A stretch of 64,000 nucleotides of DNA from Candidatus Nomurabacteria bacterium (GCA_031262695.1 JAISHF010000003.1:36485-100484), one strand, 5' to 3'; numbered from the stretch's first letter, positions 49,802 to 59,133 are shown. The notes: a model not told the origin generated them from the sequence alone. Program-made: numbers and translations.

Positions 49802-51085
49802 GTGAAAGCTAAATTGCAGCATCTTTATGATGCACTATTGGTTCCGTACCACTGGTTGCAGGCGGCGTTTTGGGCGACTATTTATGGTTTCCCGACGCGG
49901 GGGATGACGGTGATTGGCGTGACCGGCACGAACGGTAAGACGACGACGAGTTTTATGATTTATGAAGTTCTGCGGGCGGCCGGTAAGCGGGCAGGGATTT
50001 TGACGACGGTGAGTTATGGGGCGAATGGACGGCTGACGACGCCGCGTGAGCATGCGACGACACCAGCGCCGCGGACGTTAAATAAACGGCTGCGTGAACT
50101 TAGGCGGCGGCATATTGATTTCTTAGTGCTAGAAACGACCTCGCACGCATTGGCGCAGTCGCGGATTTTTGGGATAAAAATTGACACGGCGGTTTTGACA
50201 AATATTACACATGAGCATTTGGACTATCACGGGACTTTTGAGCGGTATACGGATGCGAAACGAAAGCTGTTTTTGAAGGCAAAATATGGCGTGGTGAATG
50301 CCGAGGATGCGGCGGCAGCGCAATTTATGGCGAGCGTGCCAAGTAGTATAACTTATGGTGTGGAGGCGGGCGACTTACGGGCACAAAATATCAAACTCGC
50401 AAGCGATAGTGTGGAGTTTGCGATTTGCTATCGCGATTTTTGTGCGAATCAAAAAATGCCGATTCACTCAAATATCGCGGGTGAGTTTAATGTTTATAAT
50501 GCACTTGCGGCGGCGGCGGTTGGCTTGCATTATGGGCTGAATTTGGCAGAAATTGCCGAGGGGATTTCTAATTTGGATGCGGTAGATGGGCGAATGGAGG
50601 TGGTAGATTTGGGCCAGCCGTGGACGGCGATTATTGACTATGCACATACGCCAGATGCGTTTGAAAAGTTGTTGCCGAATATGAAAAAGACGGCGAAAAA
50701 GGACGGCGGGCGGCTGATTGTGTTGTTTGGTTCGGCCGGTGGGCGGCGCGACCCGAGTAAGCGCGAGCCGATGGGCGAGTTGGCCGGTAAATATGCCGAT
50801 ATAATTATTCTGACCGAAGAGGATTATCGTGATACGCCGATTGAGGAGATTTTTGCTGATATTGAGCGGGGGATTCTGAAGACGCGGTTTGCGAAAAAGA
50901 ACTTGCATAAAATTGCCGAGCGAGCGGTGGCGGTGGATTTGGCGGTGGGGCTGGCGCGGAAAAATGATGTGGTGCTGTTTTTGGGTAAGGGCCATGAGCG
51001 GGCCTTAGAGCGCGAGGACGGCGAGCATAATTATTATGAGTTAGATGCGGTGAAGCGAGCGGTTAAGAAGCGGCAAAAATCTTAA
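49802..51085 (+). CDS. murE: MurE-like UDP-MurNAc-tripeptide ligase
   Basis: It adds the third amino acid to UDP-MurNAc-L-Ala-D-Glu. The 427 residues start at GTG, 2 nt after the PBP gene. Seen are P-loop VIGVTGTNGKTTTSF near 38, LVLETTSHALAQ, LTNITHEHLDYHGTFE, IIDYAHTPDAFEKLL and LFLGKGHER. The usual N-terminal UDP-sugar domain is reduced to about 30 residues. The substrate-choice motif DNPR, expected after ILTEED, reads EDYRDTP, so lysine versus diaminopimelate cannot be assigned by the usual rule. Confidence 0.9.
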   Translation: MKAKLQHLYDALLVPYHWLQAAFWATIYGFPTRGMTVIGVTGTNGKTTTSFMIYEVLRAAGKRAGILTTVSYGANGRLTTPREHATTPAPRTLNKRLRELRRRHIDFLVLETTSHALAQSRIFGIKIDTAVLTNITHEHLDYHGTFERYTDAKRKLFLKAKYGVVNAEDAAAAQFMASVPSSITYGVEAGDLRAQNIKLASDSVEFAICYRDFCANQKMPIHSNIAGEFNVYNALAAAAVGLHYGLNLAEIAEGISNLDAVDGRMEVVDLGQPWTAIIDYAHTPDAFEKLLPNMKKTAKKDGGRLIVLFGSAGGRRDPSKREPMGELAGKYADIIILTEEDYRDTPIEEIFADIERGILKTRFAKKNLHKIAERAVAVDLAVGLARKNDVVLFLGKGHERALEREDGEHNYYELDAVKRAVKKRQKS

Positions 51086-51097
51086 ATATTTAAGATT

Positions 51098-52105
51098 TTA
51101 AGAGTGGAGTTTTTTGAAAATTGGTAGTAGTGTAGTGAAGAGGAAGTAGTTGAGTGGCTTGAGGACGAGGTCGCTAGTGGGGGCGAGGACGGTTTCAGTA
51201 GCATGGCCGTCTTGGTGGCTTGAAAAGCCGCGTTTGAAGTCGGAGATGCCGTCGTTTAATAGGCCGTTGATGTCGTAAGTTTTGCAAGTTTCTTTTGCGG
51301 CGAGAATAGCATGCCATTTGAGGAGGTAGTTGGCGCGGTGTTTGAGGGCGAGGCTTGTGCCGCCGCCGTAGAGCTCAAAGCAGATGGCGGGGGTTTTGAT
51401 GCACCAAACAAAGGATTCCACTTGTTTCTGGTGGGTTTCGGGGTCGGTGATTTCGGCGACAAAAATGTGATTATGCTGCCCCATTTTTTTGTAGATTGTG
51501 TGGTAATAATCGTCTGGGTGGAGCGGGAAATGTGAGCGAGTGGCGGTTTCGTGATAAATTGCTAAAATTCGTGGCAGGTCTTCGGCGGTGGCTGGGCGGA
51601 TATTTAGCGCGGCATTGCGTTCGCCGCGGCGGATGTTTTGGCGGGTGCCACTGTCCATTTCGGCGAGCAGGGTTTCGGGTGATTTAGTGAGGTCTAGTTG
51701 GACGGTGTGGTTAAGCAAAATGTGGTCTTTGGGGTGCTTGAAGTTTTGGTTTTGCCAATTTTCGGCTTTGACATTTGGCTCAAAGCGGAGCATAAAAAGA
51801 TTTTCGCGCTTGGCGACGGTGCGGAGTTCTTGTAAAAAGTTATCGTTGATATTTGGTCCGCGCGGAATGTAGCCGAAACTGCCAAGTGGTGTTTTGCGAA
51901 TTAAGATTTGGGCAAAATTGGCGGCTGGCTGGTCGGCGGCATTGTTGGCGGGGTTAGAATTAGTTTTTGTGGCTTCACTTGCTCGCACGATATGCAAAAC
52001 TTGCCAAACGCCCGTGTGTTTTTTGACTTCGCCCCACCCGAACAACTGCAACGGGTGGCCGTTTTGGCTTTCTACTAAAAAATTCCATTTTTGTGAATTA
52101 TTCAT
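51098..52105 (-). CDS. FemABX-family peptidyltransferase
   Basis: FemX-type enzymes transfer amino acids from aminoacyl-tRNA to the stem peptide side chain of lipid II. The 335 residues show the twin GNAT layout: LQLFGWGEVKKHTG (start of domain 1), GSFGYIPRGPNI, LDLTKSPETLLAEM then RQNIRRGERNAALNIR, and YGGGTSLALKHRANYLLKWHAI with FKRGFSSH near the end. A 69-codon longer ORF was rejected because ATG 52105 overlaps the licD stop (ATGA). It implies a branched or bridged peptidoglycan. Confidence 0.92.
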   Translation of the reverse strand: MNNSQKWNFLVESQNGHPLQLFGWGEVKKHTGVWQVLHIVRASEATKTNSNPANNAADQPAANFAQILIRKTPLGSFGYIPRGPNINDNFLQELRTVAKRENLFMLRFEPNVKAENWQNQNFKHPKDHILLNHTVQLDLTKSPETLLAEMDSGTRQNIRRGERNAALNIRPATAEDLPRILAIYHETATRSHFPLHPDDYYHTIYKKMGQHNHIFVAEITDPETHQKQVESFVWCIKTPAICFELYGGGTSLALKHRANYLLKWHAILAAKETCKTYDINGLLNDGISDFKRGFSSHQDGHATETVLAPTSDLVLKPLNYFLFTTLLPIFKKLHS

Positions 52106-53022
52106 TTTTCTACCTCTGTATATTGGTATTTTACTCTTGGAGTAGAAAGGTCTAAGACACCTACACTTGTCGTGAGGTGGGGTGGAAATTGTTCGGTTTT
52201 TGGTGGAATGACCGTATAATCGCCGTAGCGTTTGCGGAGGTAGGAGTCGTAGCCGATTGGGAGGGGCAATTCGTGTTTGCGGAAGGTTTTTAGGACGGTG
52301 TCGTGCCACCAAGTCTTGGGGTTGACATAGCGTTCGCCTTCAAAAAAGATGGCGGTGCAGTAGCGGACGGATTTATCATAGAAATCGTATTTGCGGGCAA
52401 AGTGCAAAAAGAATTTGGTGAGCATACGGTCGGTAAAAATGTGGGAGAAGGCACGGCCGAGGAGGAAAAGCGGGCGGTTAAGCGGCTTGATGGCACGAAG
52501 CGGGAAGTGAAAGGAGCGATAGCGGTTGGCGAGTTTCTCTAGATTGTGCATAAAGCGGACATAGCGGTCGCGTTTCGGCTTGTCGTCGGGTAGGCCGTCT
52601 ATCGGGAAGACATCAAAGCCGATGCCGTCGCGGTAGGTAGGGTCATAGATGCCGAGGGGGCTATTGTTGTAGGTGCAGCGGCTGTCCACGATGTGAAAGT
52701 TGGAACAGGCGTAGGAAGAATAGGGTGCTTTCGGCTTGCTGGCATTTGGTTCGTTGGCGAAGGTGATGTGGGTAGGGAACTCGTGGCGGAGCGCCCAGAG
52801 CTTGTCGTAGTCGCGACGAGGCATAGCGAGATCAATGTCGTCGTCCCAAGGGATAAAATCTTGATAAAGTAGGGCGCCGATGGCCGTGCCGCCGATGATA
52901 AAGTATTTTAAGTTATGTTTTTCGGCGATTTTTTTGAACTCTAAAAAGACCGCAAAGGAGATTTTTTGAATCTCTTTAACCTGCTCAGGTGTGATTTTTT
53001 GTGCGGTGGCCGGTTGTTGCAT
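52102..53022 (-). CDS. LicD-family phosphotransferase
   Basis: LicD proteins move phosphocholine or similar groups onto surface polymers with a nucleotidyltransferase-like fold. The 306 residues contain FIIGGTAIGALLYQDFIPWDDDIDLAMPR, including the metal-binding D residues, and RDGIGFDVFPIDGLP. Which group is transferred is unknown. ATG 53022 is 6 nt after TATAAT with TGTGC upstream (minus 53029-53039), a textbook leaderless start here; the ATG 18 nt earlier is inside the promoter. Operon with femX. Confidence 0.92.
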   Translation of the reverse strand: MQQPATAQKITPEQVKEIQKISFAVFLEFKKIAEKHNLKYFIIGGTAIGALLYQDFIPWDDDIDLAMPRRDYDKLWALRHEFPTHITFANEPNASKPKAPYSSYACSNFHIVDSRCTYNNSPLGIYDPTYRDGIGFDVFPIDGLPDDKPKRDRYVRFMHNLEKLANRYRSFHFPLRAIKPLNRPLFLLGRAFSHIFTDRMLTKFFLHFARKYDFYDKSVRYCTAIFFEGERYVNPKTWWHDTVLKTFRKHELPLPIGYDSYLRKRYGDYTVIPPKTEQFPPHLTTSVGVLDLSTPRVKYQYTEVEK

Positions 53023-53028
53023 ATATAT

Positions 53029-53039
53029 ATTATAGCACA
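53029..53039 (-). promoter_or_regulatory. licD-femX extended -10 box
   Basis: TGTGCTATAAT on the minus strand, exactly 6 nt from the licD ATG. Confidence 0.7.
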
Positions 53040-53045
53040 AGTGGG

Positions 53046-55937
53046 CTAAGGAGTGTTGAGGTTGCGAAGGGCGTTAACGGCATTGCCGTAGTTTGCGATA
53101 AAGCGGTTTTGATCGTCGGCACTTAGGCCGTCGAAGGCGTCAATCTGCTTCTGGGCGGCAGTCATCCAGTCGGCATTGCCGGTGGCGCCAGCTTTGAGGG
53201 CGTTGAGTCGGCCTTCGTCCAGTTTGAGCACATCTTCTAGGCCCATACGGCCGAGCATAGCAGCACGGAGCTCGCCAGCATTCGGGCCAGTGTCAGCGGC
53301 AGCAAGGCTGTTAATGGCATCCATATCTATGTTGTTAAGGTGGTATTTACTGTCGTTTGCGGCCTCACGCAAGCCGTGGCCAGCGAAGGCGCCACTACCA
53401 GCACCCTGAGAGGCTTCGTAGTTAGCGAGAGTTTTGCCGCCAGCGGTAGTGAGCACATTGTCTTTGTTCTCGTCTAGTCGTTTTAGGTAGTCAGATAGGC
53501 CAAAATCTTCATCTTTGAGTTTTGGCGAAGAGTTGCGGACGGCACGAGCCATTTGCGACATGGCGCGTGAGTCGCTGCCGAATTTGTTGCCATAGGCGTT
53601 GATGACTTTGCGGGCTTGTTCATATTTGCCACTGGAAACCAGTTTGCTGATGGCTTGTTTGGCGCGGTTGTGGTCGGTAGTGGTGAGGTCGCCGCTGGTC
53701 TTGTCGTAGACGTCGTCCATAACTTGATCGGTGCCCATTTCACTGTAATTGTCGGCCCATTTTTTGCTTTGTTCGGCATCGGCTTTGTTGCGGGCGGTTT
53801 TGGCGGCGGCTTGGAGTTCTTCTTCTACGGCGTTCTTTGGGGCACGGGTGGCGGCGCCAGTAGTTGGGTCCACGCCGAGTGCTGCGGCGCGCCGGGCGCT
53901 GATTTTTTGGAGTTTTTTGTCAGTGCCTTGGTATTGGCCGAGGTTGGCGAGTTCGGCGTCGCTTTTGGTTTGAGCGGCTTGGATTTGGGTTTTTTGTAGT
54001 TTGCCATAGATGCCTTTGCCGCTGGCAATCTTGGTGGCTTGCTTGGCCTCCATTTTGGCTTTGGCATTGGCGAGGCGGGCTTGGCGACCGGCGCTTTGGT
54101 CGTATTTCTTTTGGCCGGCAGCGGCGCCAGTGCGGCCGAGTTTGCTAAGCCCAGCGCCTGCACCTTGGACTTTGCCCGAAATCATACCACCGAGTTTGCC
54201 GAGGCCGTTGAGGGCGCCTTTGCTGAGCGAGATGACGGCAAAGTATGGGGCGATAGTGGCGAGCACGGCGGCGGCAATCCAGATGCCTTGGACGAGAGTG
54301 ATGTTGTCTTCGGCGGCACCAGCGGCTTCGCCGGCGATAATTCTAGAAGCAGCGGCGCCGAGGCCAATAACAAGACTGCAGATTGGGTAGACCACGAGGA
54401 GGGTAGTGAAGGCCTTCCACCAGTTTTTGAAGAGGCCTTGGGTGTTGGGCAAGATACGAGCGGCAAAGGCGAGCGGGGCGATAACGATAAGCAAAATGAC
54501 GCCGATTTGGCGAGCGACGAGAATAACGAACATCATTAGTAGGGCGAGAGCGGCGGCGAGTAGGACGAGCAGGAAGGCGAAAATCAAGCCAAATACACCT
54601 TGAGTAAGAATAGTGACGGCAGTGAACCCAGCTAGGCTGGCAACTGAGACGCCGATGACTGCCCAGAGGAAACTGTTACCGCCGGCTGCCCCAACATCGT
54701 TCCAGTTGGTTTCGCCAACGATGGCGCCGAGCAGGTCGCGGATAGAAACGCCGACGATATTGGAAATATCTACCATGGCTTGACAAATGAAGTAGGAGAG
54801 GTTGATGAGGAGGGCGGCAAGGATGATTTCGGGCAACATTTTTTTGATGCCATAGTTGCTGATGCCAACACTAGTGACTTGGGAAAAGATGACGATGAGA
54901 AAGAATACAACAAAAAAGATGTTGGCAATGTTGCGGAAGGTGCCCCAGTATGTGTAAGTTTCGCTGTTGGTGTCGTAGAAGCCGATTTTGATCTGGAGGA
55001 AGTTTGATTCTATAAAACCATAAATGTTGCCAAGTGCCTCGTCCAGCCCCTCCATAATCGGGCAAAGTGCCCAACCAAACTTGCCAGCGTTGCAGGTGGA
55101 GGCGGGGGCGGGGGTGGCGTCGCCAGTGCCGGAGTCGTCGGGATCATTCACTATGCCTGGCGGCAATGGCTCTGGAGCCACTGGGTTCTCGGCATTTTGT
55201 ATAATATGCGAAGCATGCCGTCCTGAATTGGTGCCACTATCGTAGTCGACATAAAAAAGACATTCTCGGCGCGTGCCTGAGTTGTTGGCAGTGGCGGTGA
55301 TGGTGCGCCCATTGCTGCCTATCGAGAACCCTGCGCATGGAGACCCACTACCTTCTAGGCCTTCAAGGCGTAGCCTTGTGCTTGAAGGGATTGTATAGAT
55401 TGAGAAGAAGTCAAACGAGACGCTCCCCCCAGCAGGCTCGATTTGGAAGCCTGACCCGTCGGCCACTTGGTTGCCGCCCCACTTCAAGCATACATCTGCA
55501 CCGTTGGAGCATCCAGCTGTTGCGTTGTCGCCGGCGGCTTGAGTGACACCGACATAAAAGGAGTTGCTCGTGCCGGCTTCATAGAAAGTAATCCCACCAG
55601 AGCGTTCTTTTGTTGTTGGGTTTGGCTCTGCCCATATTTTGATTTTGGCATCATTTAGGCCGCTGCCGTGATTGACTTTTATCCAGGTATTGCCAGAGGC
55701 TGTCCATGCTCTATAAGTACCCGAATCGTCCGTATTAGTTTTAATTAAAAGTTGACCATCAAAGTTGCTAGCATCCCCGTTTGCGTTGAAGGATGTTTGG
55801 CCACAATCTTTCCAGCCGATAGCTGTTTTCCCGCATTGTACAGAAATAGCAGATGTGTTTTCTGGAAGCAGTGCGAAGAAAACACTTAAGCCGAGCACAA
55901 TTGCCGCAGCAACAAAAATCCGAATTCGCTTATGCAT
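53046..55937 (-). CDS. VirB6/TrbL-like T4SS protein with external N-terminal domains
   Basis: A 963-residue protein in three parts. A signal peptide (about 1-30) is followed by two beta-rich external repeats (about 31-250) resembling BACON-type domains, each ending in a strand like FYVGVTQAAG or SHIIQNAENP. Then comes a polytopic core (about 300-590) with about eight membrane segments, like the VirB6/TrbL channel protein. The last part is a hydrophilic, Lys/Ala-rich tail of about 370 residues, probably cytoplasmic. It presumably serves with the prgI-virB4 operon 12 kb away. Leaderless start: TATAAT 6 nt upstream (minus 55944-55949). Confidence 0.82.
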   Translation of the reverse strand: MHKRIRIFVAAAIVLGLSVFFALLPENTSAISVQCGKTAIGWKDCGQTSFNANGDASNFDGQLLIKTNTDDSGTYRAWTASGNTWIKVNHGSGLNDAKIKIWAEPNPTTKERSGGITFYEAGTSNSFYVGVTQAAGDNATAGCSNGADVCLKWGGNQVADGSGFQIEPAGGSVSFDFFSIYTIPSSTRLRLEGLEGSGSPCAGFSIGSNGRTITATANNSGTRRECLFYVDYDSGTNSGRHASHIIQNAENPVAPEPLPPGIVNDPDDSGTGDATPAPASTCNAGKFGWALCPIMEGLDEALGNIYGFIESNFLQIKIGFYDTNSETYTYWGTFRNIANIFFVVFFLIVIFSQVTSVGISNYGIKKMLPEIILAALLINLSYFICQAMVDISNIVGVSIRDLLGAIVGETNWNDVGAAGGNSFLWAVIGVSVASLAGFTAVTILTQGVFGLIFAFLLVLLAAALALLMMFVILVARQIGVILLIVIAPLAFAARILPNTQGLFKNWWKAFTTLLVVYPICSLVIGLGAAASRIIAGEAAGAAEDNITLVQGIWIAAAVLATIAPYFAVISLSKGALNGLGKLGGMISGKVQGAGAGLSKLGRTGAAAGQKKYDQSAGRQARLANAKAKMEAKQATKIASGKGIYGKLQKTQIQAAQTKSDAELANLGQYQGTDKKLQKISARRAAALGVDPTTGAATRAPKNAVEEELQAAAKTARNKADAEQSKKWADNYSEMGTDQVMDDVYDKTSGDLTTTDHNRAKQAISKLVSSGKYEQARKVINAYGNKFGSDSRAMSQMARAVRNSSPKLKDEDFGLSDYLKRLDENKDNVLTTAGGKTLANYEASQGAGSGAFAGHGLREAANDSKYHLNNIDMDAINSLAAADTGPNAGELRAAMLGRMGLEDVLKLDEGRLNALKAGATGNADWMTAAQKQIDAFDGLSADDQNRFIANYGNAVNALRNLNTP

Positions 55938-56060
55938 AATATAATTATATATGGGGCTTGATGGAATTGCAAGGGGGTTGTGGATAAAAGAGGTTAGATT
56001 ATGGGCTTGTAAAGGAATTTTACAAGTTTGAAATAGGCTGCTAAGTTGGCGGTTTTGTGA

Positions 56061-56075
56061 TACAATATAAGTAGT
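56061..56075 (+). promoter_or_regulatory. Sortase gene promoter
   Basis: TGTGA + TACAAT (56061-56066), 9 nt before ATG 56076, so a leader of about 3 nt. Confidence 0.5.
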
Positions 56076-57254
56076 ATGGACGACGAGCAGAAGAGGCGGG
56101 TGGAAGAGCTCGCGCGCGAACGGGTGAGGGCGGCATTTGGCCAGCGACCGATTGACCAGCAGACGGCAGATGAGGTTGGCAAATTATTAGAGCACCCTGA
56201 CGAAAACAGTATTTTTGGCAAGAGTGAAGTGTTGAGTGGCGGGTTGAGCGCAGATAGCGTTGATATCTCGGGCAGTGTTGAGAAATCCTCTACCCGAATG
56301 ACCGATGATGTTAAAGAATACCACAAGGCTTGGCAAGAATATTACCGCAAATATTACGAGTATCATTTTGGGCAGGAATTGCAAAAAAAAGATGCCTTGC
56401 ATCAGCAAGAAATCGCCAAAAAACAAAGTGAGATGCAAGATTTGTTGGCGCATGAAGACAAAATTGACGCCAATGCCCGCTTGATGCAGCGGCTTAGGGC
56501 GACTATCAAAAGCAAAACTAGTGCAAAAGTGCGCAAGTTCCGCCGCAGTAAACATTATTTGCCGATTGCTTTGGGTGTAGTTGTTTTTTTGGGGATGCTT
56601 TTTATTCAATATAACCGCCTGCTGTTTTCGTTTGTTAACGATTATATTACGCCAGTCGGTAATGCGCGCGGGCTTGAAATGATTGAGGCTGATGCTTCAG
56701 GGGTATCGCGGCTGATGATTCCAAAAATTAATGTCAGCGTGCCAATTATTTATGGTTGTAAATTAGACGAAAAGAGCCAGAGTAAATGTATGCGACAAGG
56801 TGTGATGCACTTTGCGATTTCGGGTGCGAATGCGCGGCCGGGGCAGAACGGAAATTTTGTGTTGTCGGGGCACTCTTCTAACGACGCGCTTTCGTCGGGT
56901 GATTATAAGTTTATTTTTGCACAGTTGCCTAAGTTAGTTGAGGGTGATTTGGCGTATGTTAACAATGAGGGGGTGCGCTATACTTATGTGGTAGATGAAA
57001 TCAAAATCGTTGGGCCAGATGATGTGGAGGCGTTGCGGATTGGCGACGACCAGCCAATGATGACGCTGATTACTTGCTATCCTATTGGCTCGGCGCGGCA
57101 GCGGATGTTGATTTTTATGAAGCAAATCGCGCCAACTGTTGGCGATGCCAATCCGGACGATACGTCAGCCGCAGAGGAAGGTGAAACGATGGTTGGTGTG
57201 GAGCCTACCCTATTTGAAAAACTTTGGGCGAAAATCACGGGCGGCGGGCTGTGA
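56076..57254 (+). CDS. Sortase-family transpeptidase
   Basis: Sortases anchor proteins to the wall or build pili. The 392 residues have a long coiled cytoplasmic N-terminus (about 1-160, with LQKKDALHQQEIAKKQSEMQ), one membrane segment at about 170-190, then the sortase barrel (about 205-355): the catalytic His in NFVLSGHSSND, the Cys in MMTLITCYPIG and the Arg in SARQRMLIF. The class (D/E or another) was not decided. The cytoplasmic extension is unusually long for a sortase. Several exported orphans in this window could be substrates, though no LPxTG tail was seen. Confidence 0.9.
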   Translation: MDDEQKRRVEELARERVRAAFGQRPIDQQTADEVGKLLEHPDENSIFGKSEVLSGGLSADSVDISGSVEKSSTRMTDDVKEYHKAWQEYYRKYYEYHFGQELQKKDALHQQEIAKKQSEMQDLLAHEDKIDANARLMQRLRATIKSKTSAKVRKFRRSKHYLPIALGVVVFLGMLFIQYNRLLFSFVNDYITPVGNARGLEMIEADASGVSRLMIPKINVSVPIIYGCKLDEKSQSKCMRQGVMHFAISGANARPGQNGNFVLSGHSSNDALSSGDYKFIFAQLPKLVEGDLAYVNNEGVRYTYVVDEIKIVGPDDVEALRIGDDQPMMTLITCYPIGSARQRMLIFMKQIAPTVGDANPDDTSAAEEGETMVGVEPTLFEKLWAKITGGGL

Positions 57255-57259
57255 CTATC

Positions 57260-57294
57260 GGTTTTCTTTTAGAAAAAGAAAACCGCCTAAGAAA
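57260..57294. repeat. Recurring GTTTTC hairpin element, copy 3
   Basis: GGTTTTCTTTT pairs with AAAGAAAACC, then GCCTAAGAAAA, as in copies 1 and 2. It lies between the convergent sortase and PEGA genes. Confidence 0.75.
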
Positions 57295-57302
57295 ATAATT
57301 GC

Positions 57303-57337
57303 AATAAAATGGCAAAAGCAAGTGTTGCCATTTTATT
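57303..57337. terminator. Bidirectional terminator, sortase / PEGA gene
   Basis: A 13-bp perfect stem AATAAAATGGCAA/TTGCCATTTTATT (57303-57315 with 57325-57337), GGCAA type. Confidence 0.8.
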
Positions 57338-58793
57338 ATAATTTAAGTTGGCGAAGCTGAAGCGTGTTGGTAGAGTCTTCGTTCGTCCAATAGTAAAGCG
57401 TGCGACGGTTGACCAGCGAGGCGGGCGAGATAGCCGAAACGCCGTCAGGTAGGTTGATGACCATTTGATTGGTGTCATCAAAATCCTTGATTAGAAGTTC
57501 ATTATTGTTTGGGCAGTAAAGTTGCGCATTAGAGAGTTTTTGCCAAGTGGTGCCGGAGCAGTTGTTGTCAAAAGCGGCAGCCGTATGACGTTCAAGGTCC
57601 ACGGCAAAGCCATTTTCAACAATGATAAATCGCCCGTCGGCGATTATTGGACTGCGTTCGGTCGGCAGATCGTATTCGTCTTGCAAGTGAAATTCGCTAT
57701 CGCCACCAAAAAGCGAGCTGGCATTGCCGAAATAAATCTTTAATCGCGAACGGTTGGCGATAACTAGCACGGTATCATTTAAGTAATGCGTAGCGGTGAA
57801 TTCAAATGGTGTGTCGTCGGTATATATATCGTGGTAAGCGCCGCTTGTGTTGACCGTAGCAAGATGATAAGTGGTTTTAGGGGCGTTAGTGCTGCTGTCT
57901 GGCGTTGTCGCGATATAATATAACAATGTTAAATCGCTGGTAGCGGCGACGAGATGTTCGGGTAGATTTTCGTTTGGCATCGCTACGGGCAAATCTTGTG
58001 CGGTTTTGGTGGTAGTATCATAGATAAAAGCCCGCTCACTTGTAGCGGCGATTAGGGTGCGAGTGTTAATAAAAGCAATGTCAAGCAAAGTTTCGTTACG
58101 CTTAATGGGGAGGTCCACCGCTGTAGCGCGACTGTGGTCGAGGTCAAGTAGAAAACATTCGTTTGCACAGAGAAAAGCCATACCATCATCTTTCGCCCAA
58201 GCGATTAACTGCGGTTGTGTCATATCTTTTGTCAAATTGGCGACGGTGTTTTTTGTGCTGCTCGGTGATAGGCTGATGATATTTATCTGGGCTGGATCAG
58301 ACTTTCGGGCGGGCGTGAAGACTAGTGCGCGCTCACCGAGCGGCGAACGCCAAATTGCCTGCTCTGTGGTAGAAGGAACACTTTGCACTACGTCGCCGCT
58401 GCGGTCGGTTGGGATGAGTTGGATATAGTCAAACCAAGTAATATCGGCCTCGGCCACAGTAAAATCGTGTTGCCAGGTTTGGTAACCGTCACGAGTGACT
58501 TTAAGTGAGTGGCTGCCTGCTGAAATTACTAGCCGTTGTGATGAGAGGGTAGTCTTGCGACTGGTGTCAGCGCCGTCCAAAAAAATATGTGCGCTTGTAG
58601 GATATGAACCAACACGAAGCAACGCAGTGCGCTCAACTACGGGCAGACCTGACTCGCTACGTCGCAGGCGGTAGCCCATTGCGATCATTACTAGCACCAC
58701 AAAAAATAAGGCAATCGCCAAGGCAAATAATGCCTCGTGCAAAATCACGCGGCCGATATTTGGTTTACGTGATACGTTAGTTGGTTTTGCCAT
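57336..58793 (-). CDS. Membrane-anchored PEGA-domain protein with beta-propeller
   Basis: A 485-residue surface protein. One membrane segment (about 21-43) is followed by a PEGA domain (about 65-125: SYPTSAHIFLDG, then SAGSHSLKVTRDGYQTW), a small beta domain found in many exported proteins. The remaining 360 residues contain repeating blade-like strands (QAIWRSPLGERALVFTP, LIAWAKDDGMAFLC, TLIAATSERAFIYD), consistent with a beta-propeller. Binding partner unknown. Leaderless start: TGC + TATAAT, 6 nt before the ATG (minus 58800-58805). Confidence 0.83.
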   Translation of the reverse strand: MAKPTNVSRKPNIGRVILHEALFALAIALFFVVLVMIAMGYRLRRSESGLPVVERTALLRVGSYPTSAHIFLDGADTSRKTTLSSQRLVISAGSHSLKVTRDGYQTWQHDFTVAEADITWFDYIQLIPTDRSGDVVQSVPSTTEQAIWRSPLGERALVFTPARKSDPAQINIISLSPSSTKNTVANLTKDMTQPQLIAWAKDDGMAFLCANECFLLDLDHSRATAVDLPIKRNETLLDIAFINTRTLIAATSERAFIYDTTTKTAQDLPVAMPNENLPEHLVAATSDLTLLYYIATTPDSSTNAPKTTYHLATVNTSGAYHDIYTDDTPFEFTATHYLNDTVLVIANRSRLKIYFGNASSLFGGDSEFHLQDEYDLPTERSPIIADGRFIIVENGFAVDLERHTAAAFDNNCSGTTWQKLSNAQLYCPNNNELLIKDFDDTNQMVINLPDGVSAISPASLVNRRTLYYWTNEDSTNTLQLRQLKL

Positions 58794-58815
58794 AGTTATA
58801 TTATAGCACGAAAAA

Positions 58816-59118
58816 TTAGCGCGTGGCTTTTTTGGTGGCGCGGCGCGCGGTTTTTTGTGCTGTTTTTACAGTTTTAGCAACGGATTTTTGGGCATTTTTG
58901 CCAACTTTGGCGGCTGTTTTCTTGGCCGCTTTGCTTGCGTTAGCCATAGTTTTGCTTGCTGTCTTTTTGGCACATTTGCCTAATTTTTTTGCATCTCGTT
59001 TTAGCTCATCAGTAACCTGCTTGGTTGCCTTGCGACCAGTTTTAGTTGTGCGTGCTGCTACAGCTGCGCCACCTAATAGCGCTCCGATTGCTAGTGCGAT
59101 ACCAAATTTTTTGCCCAT
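58816..59118 (-). CDS. YtxH-like protein with histone-H1-like Lys/Ala tail
   Basis: A 100-residue protein: a Gly/Ala-rich membrane segment (about 5-22, FGIALAIGALLGGAA) followed by a tail of almost only Lys, Ala, Thr, Arg and Val, much like histone H1 tails. The N-terminal part fits the YtxH type. The tail could bind nucleic acid or acidic cell-wall polymer, depending on which side it lies. AAGGAGGG precedes the ATG. It follows the YtxG-like gene by 15 nt, the same order as ytxG-ytxH in Bacillus. Confidence 0.75.
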   Translation of the reverse strand: MGKKFGIALAIGALLGGAAVAARTTKTGRKATKQVTDELKRDAKKLGKCAKKTASKTMANASKAAKKTAAKVGKNAQKSVAKTVKTAQKTARRATKKATR

Positions 59119-59133
59119 ACCACCCTCCTTAAA

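Noticed and set aside
55979..55987. TGTGGATAA, a perfect DnaA box on the minus strand
   Set aside because: A single box with no cluster, no AT-rich unwinding region and no dnaA or dnaN nearby does not make an origin.
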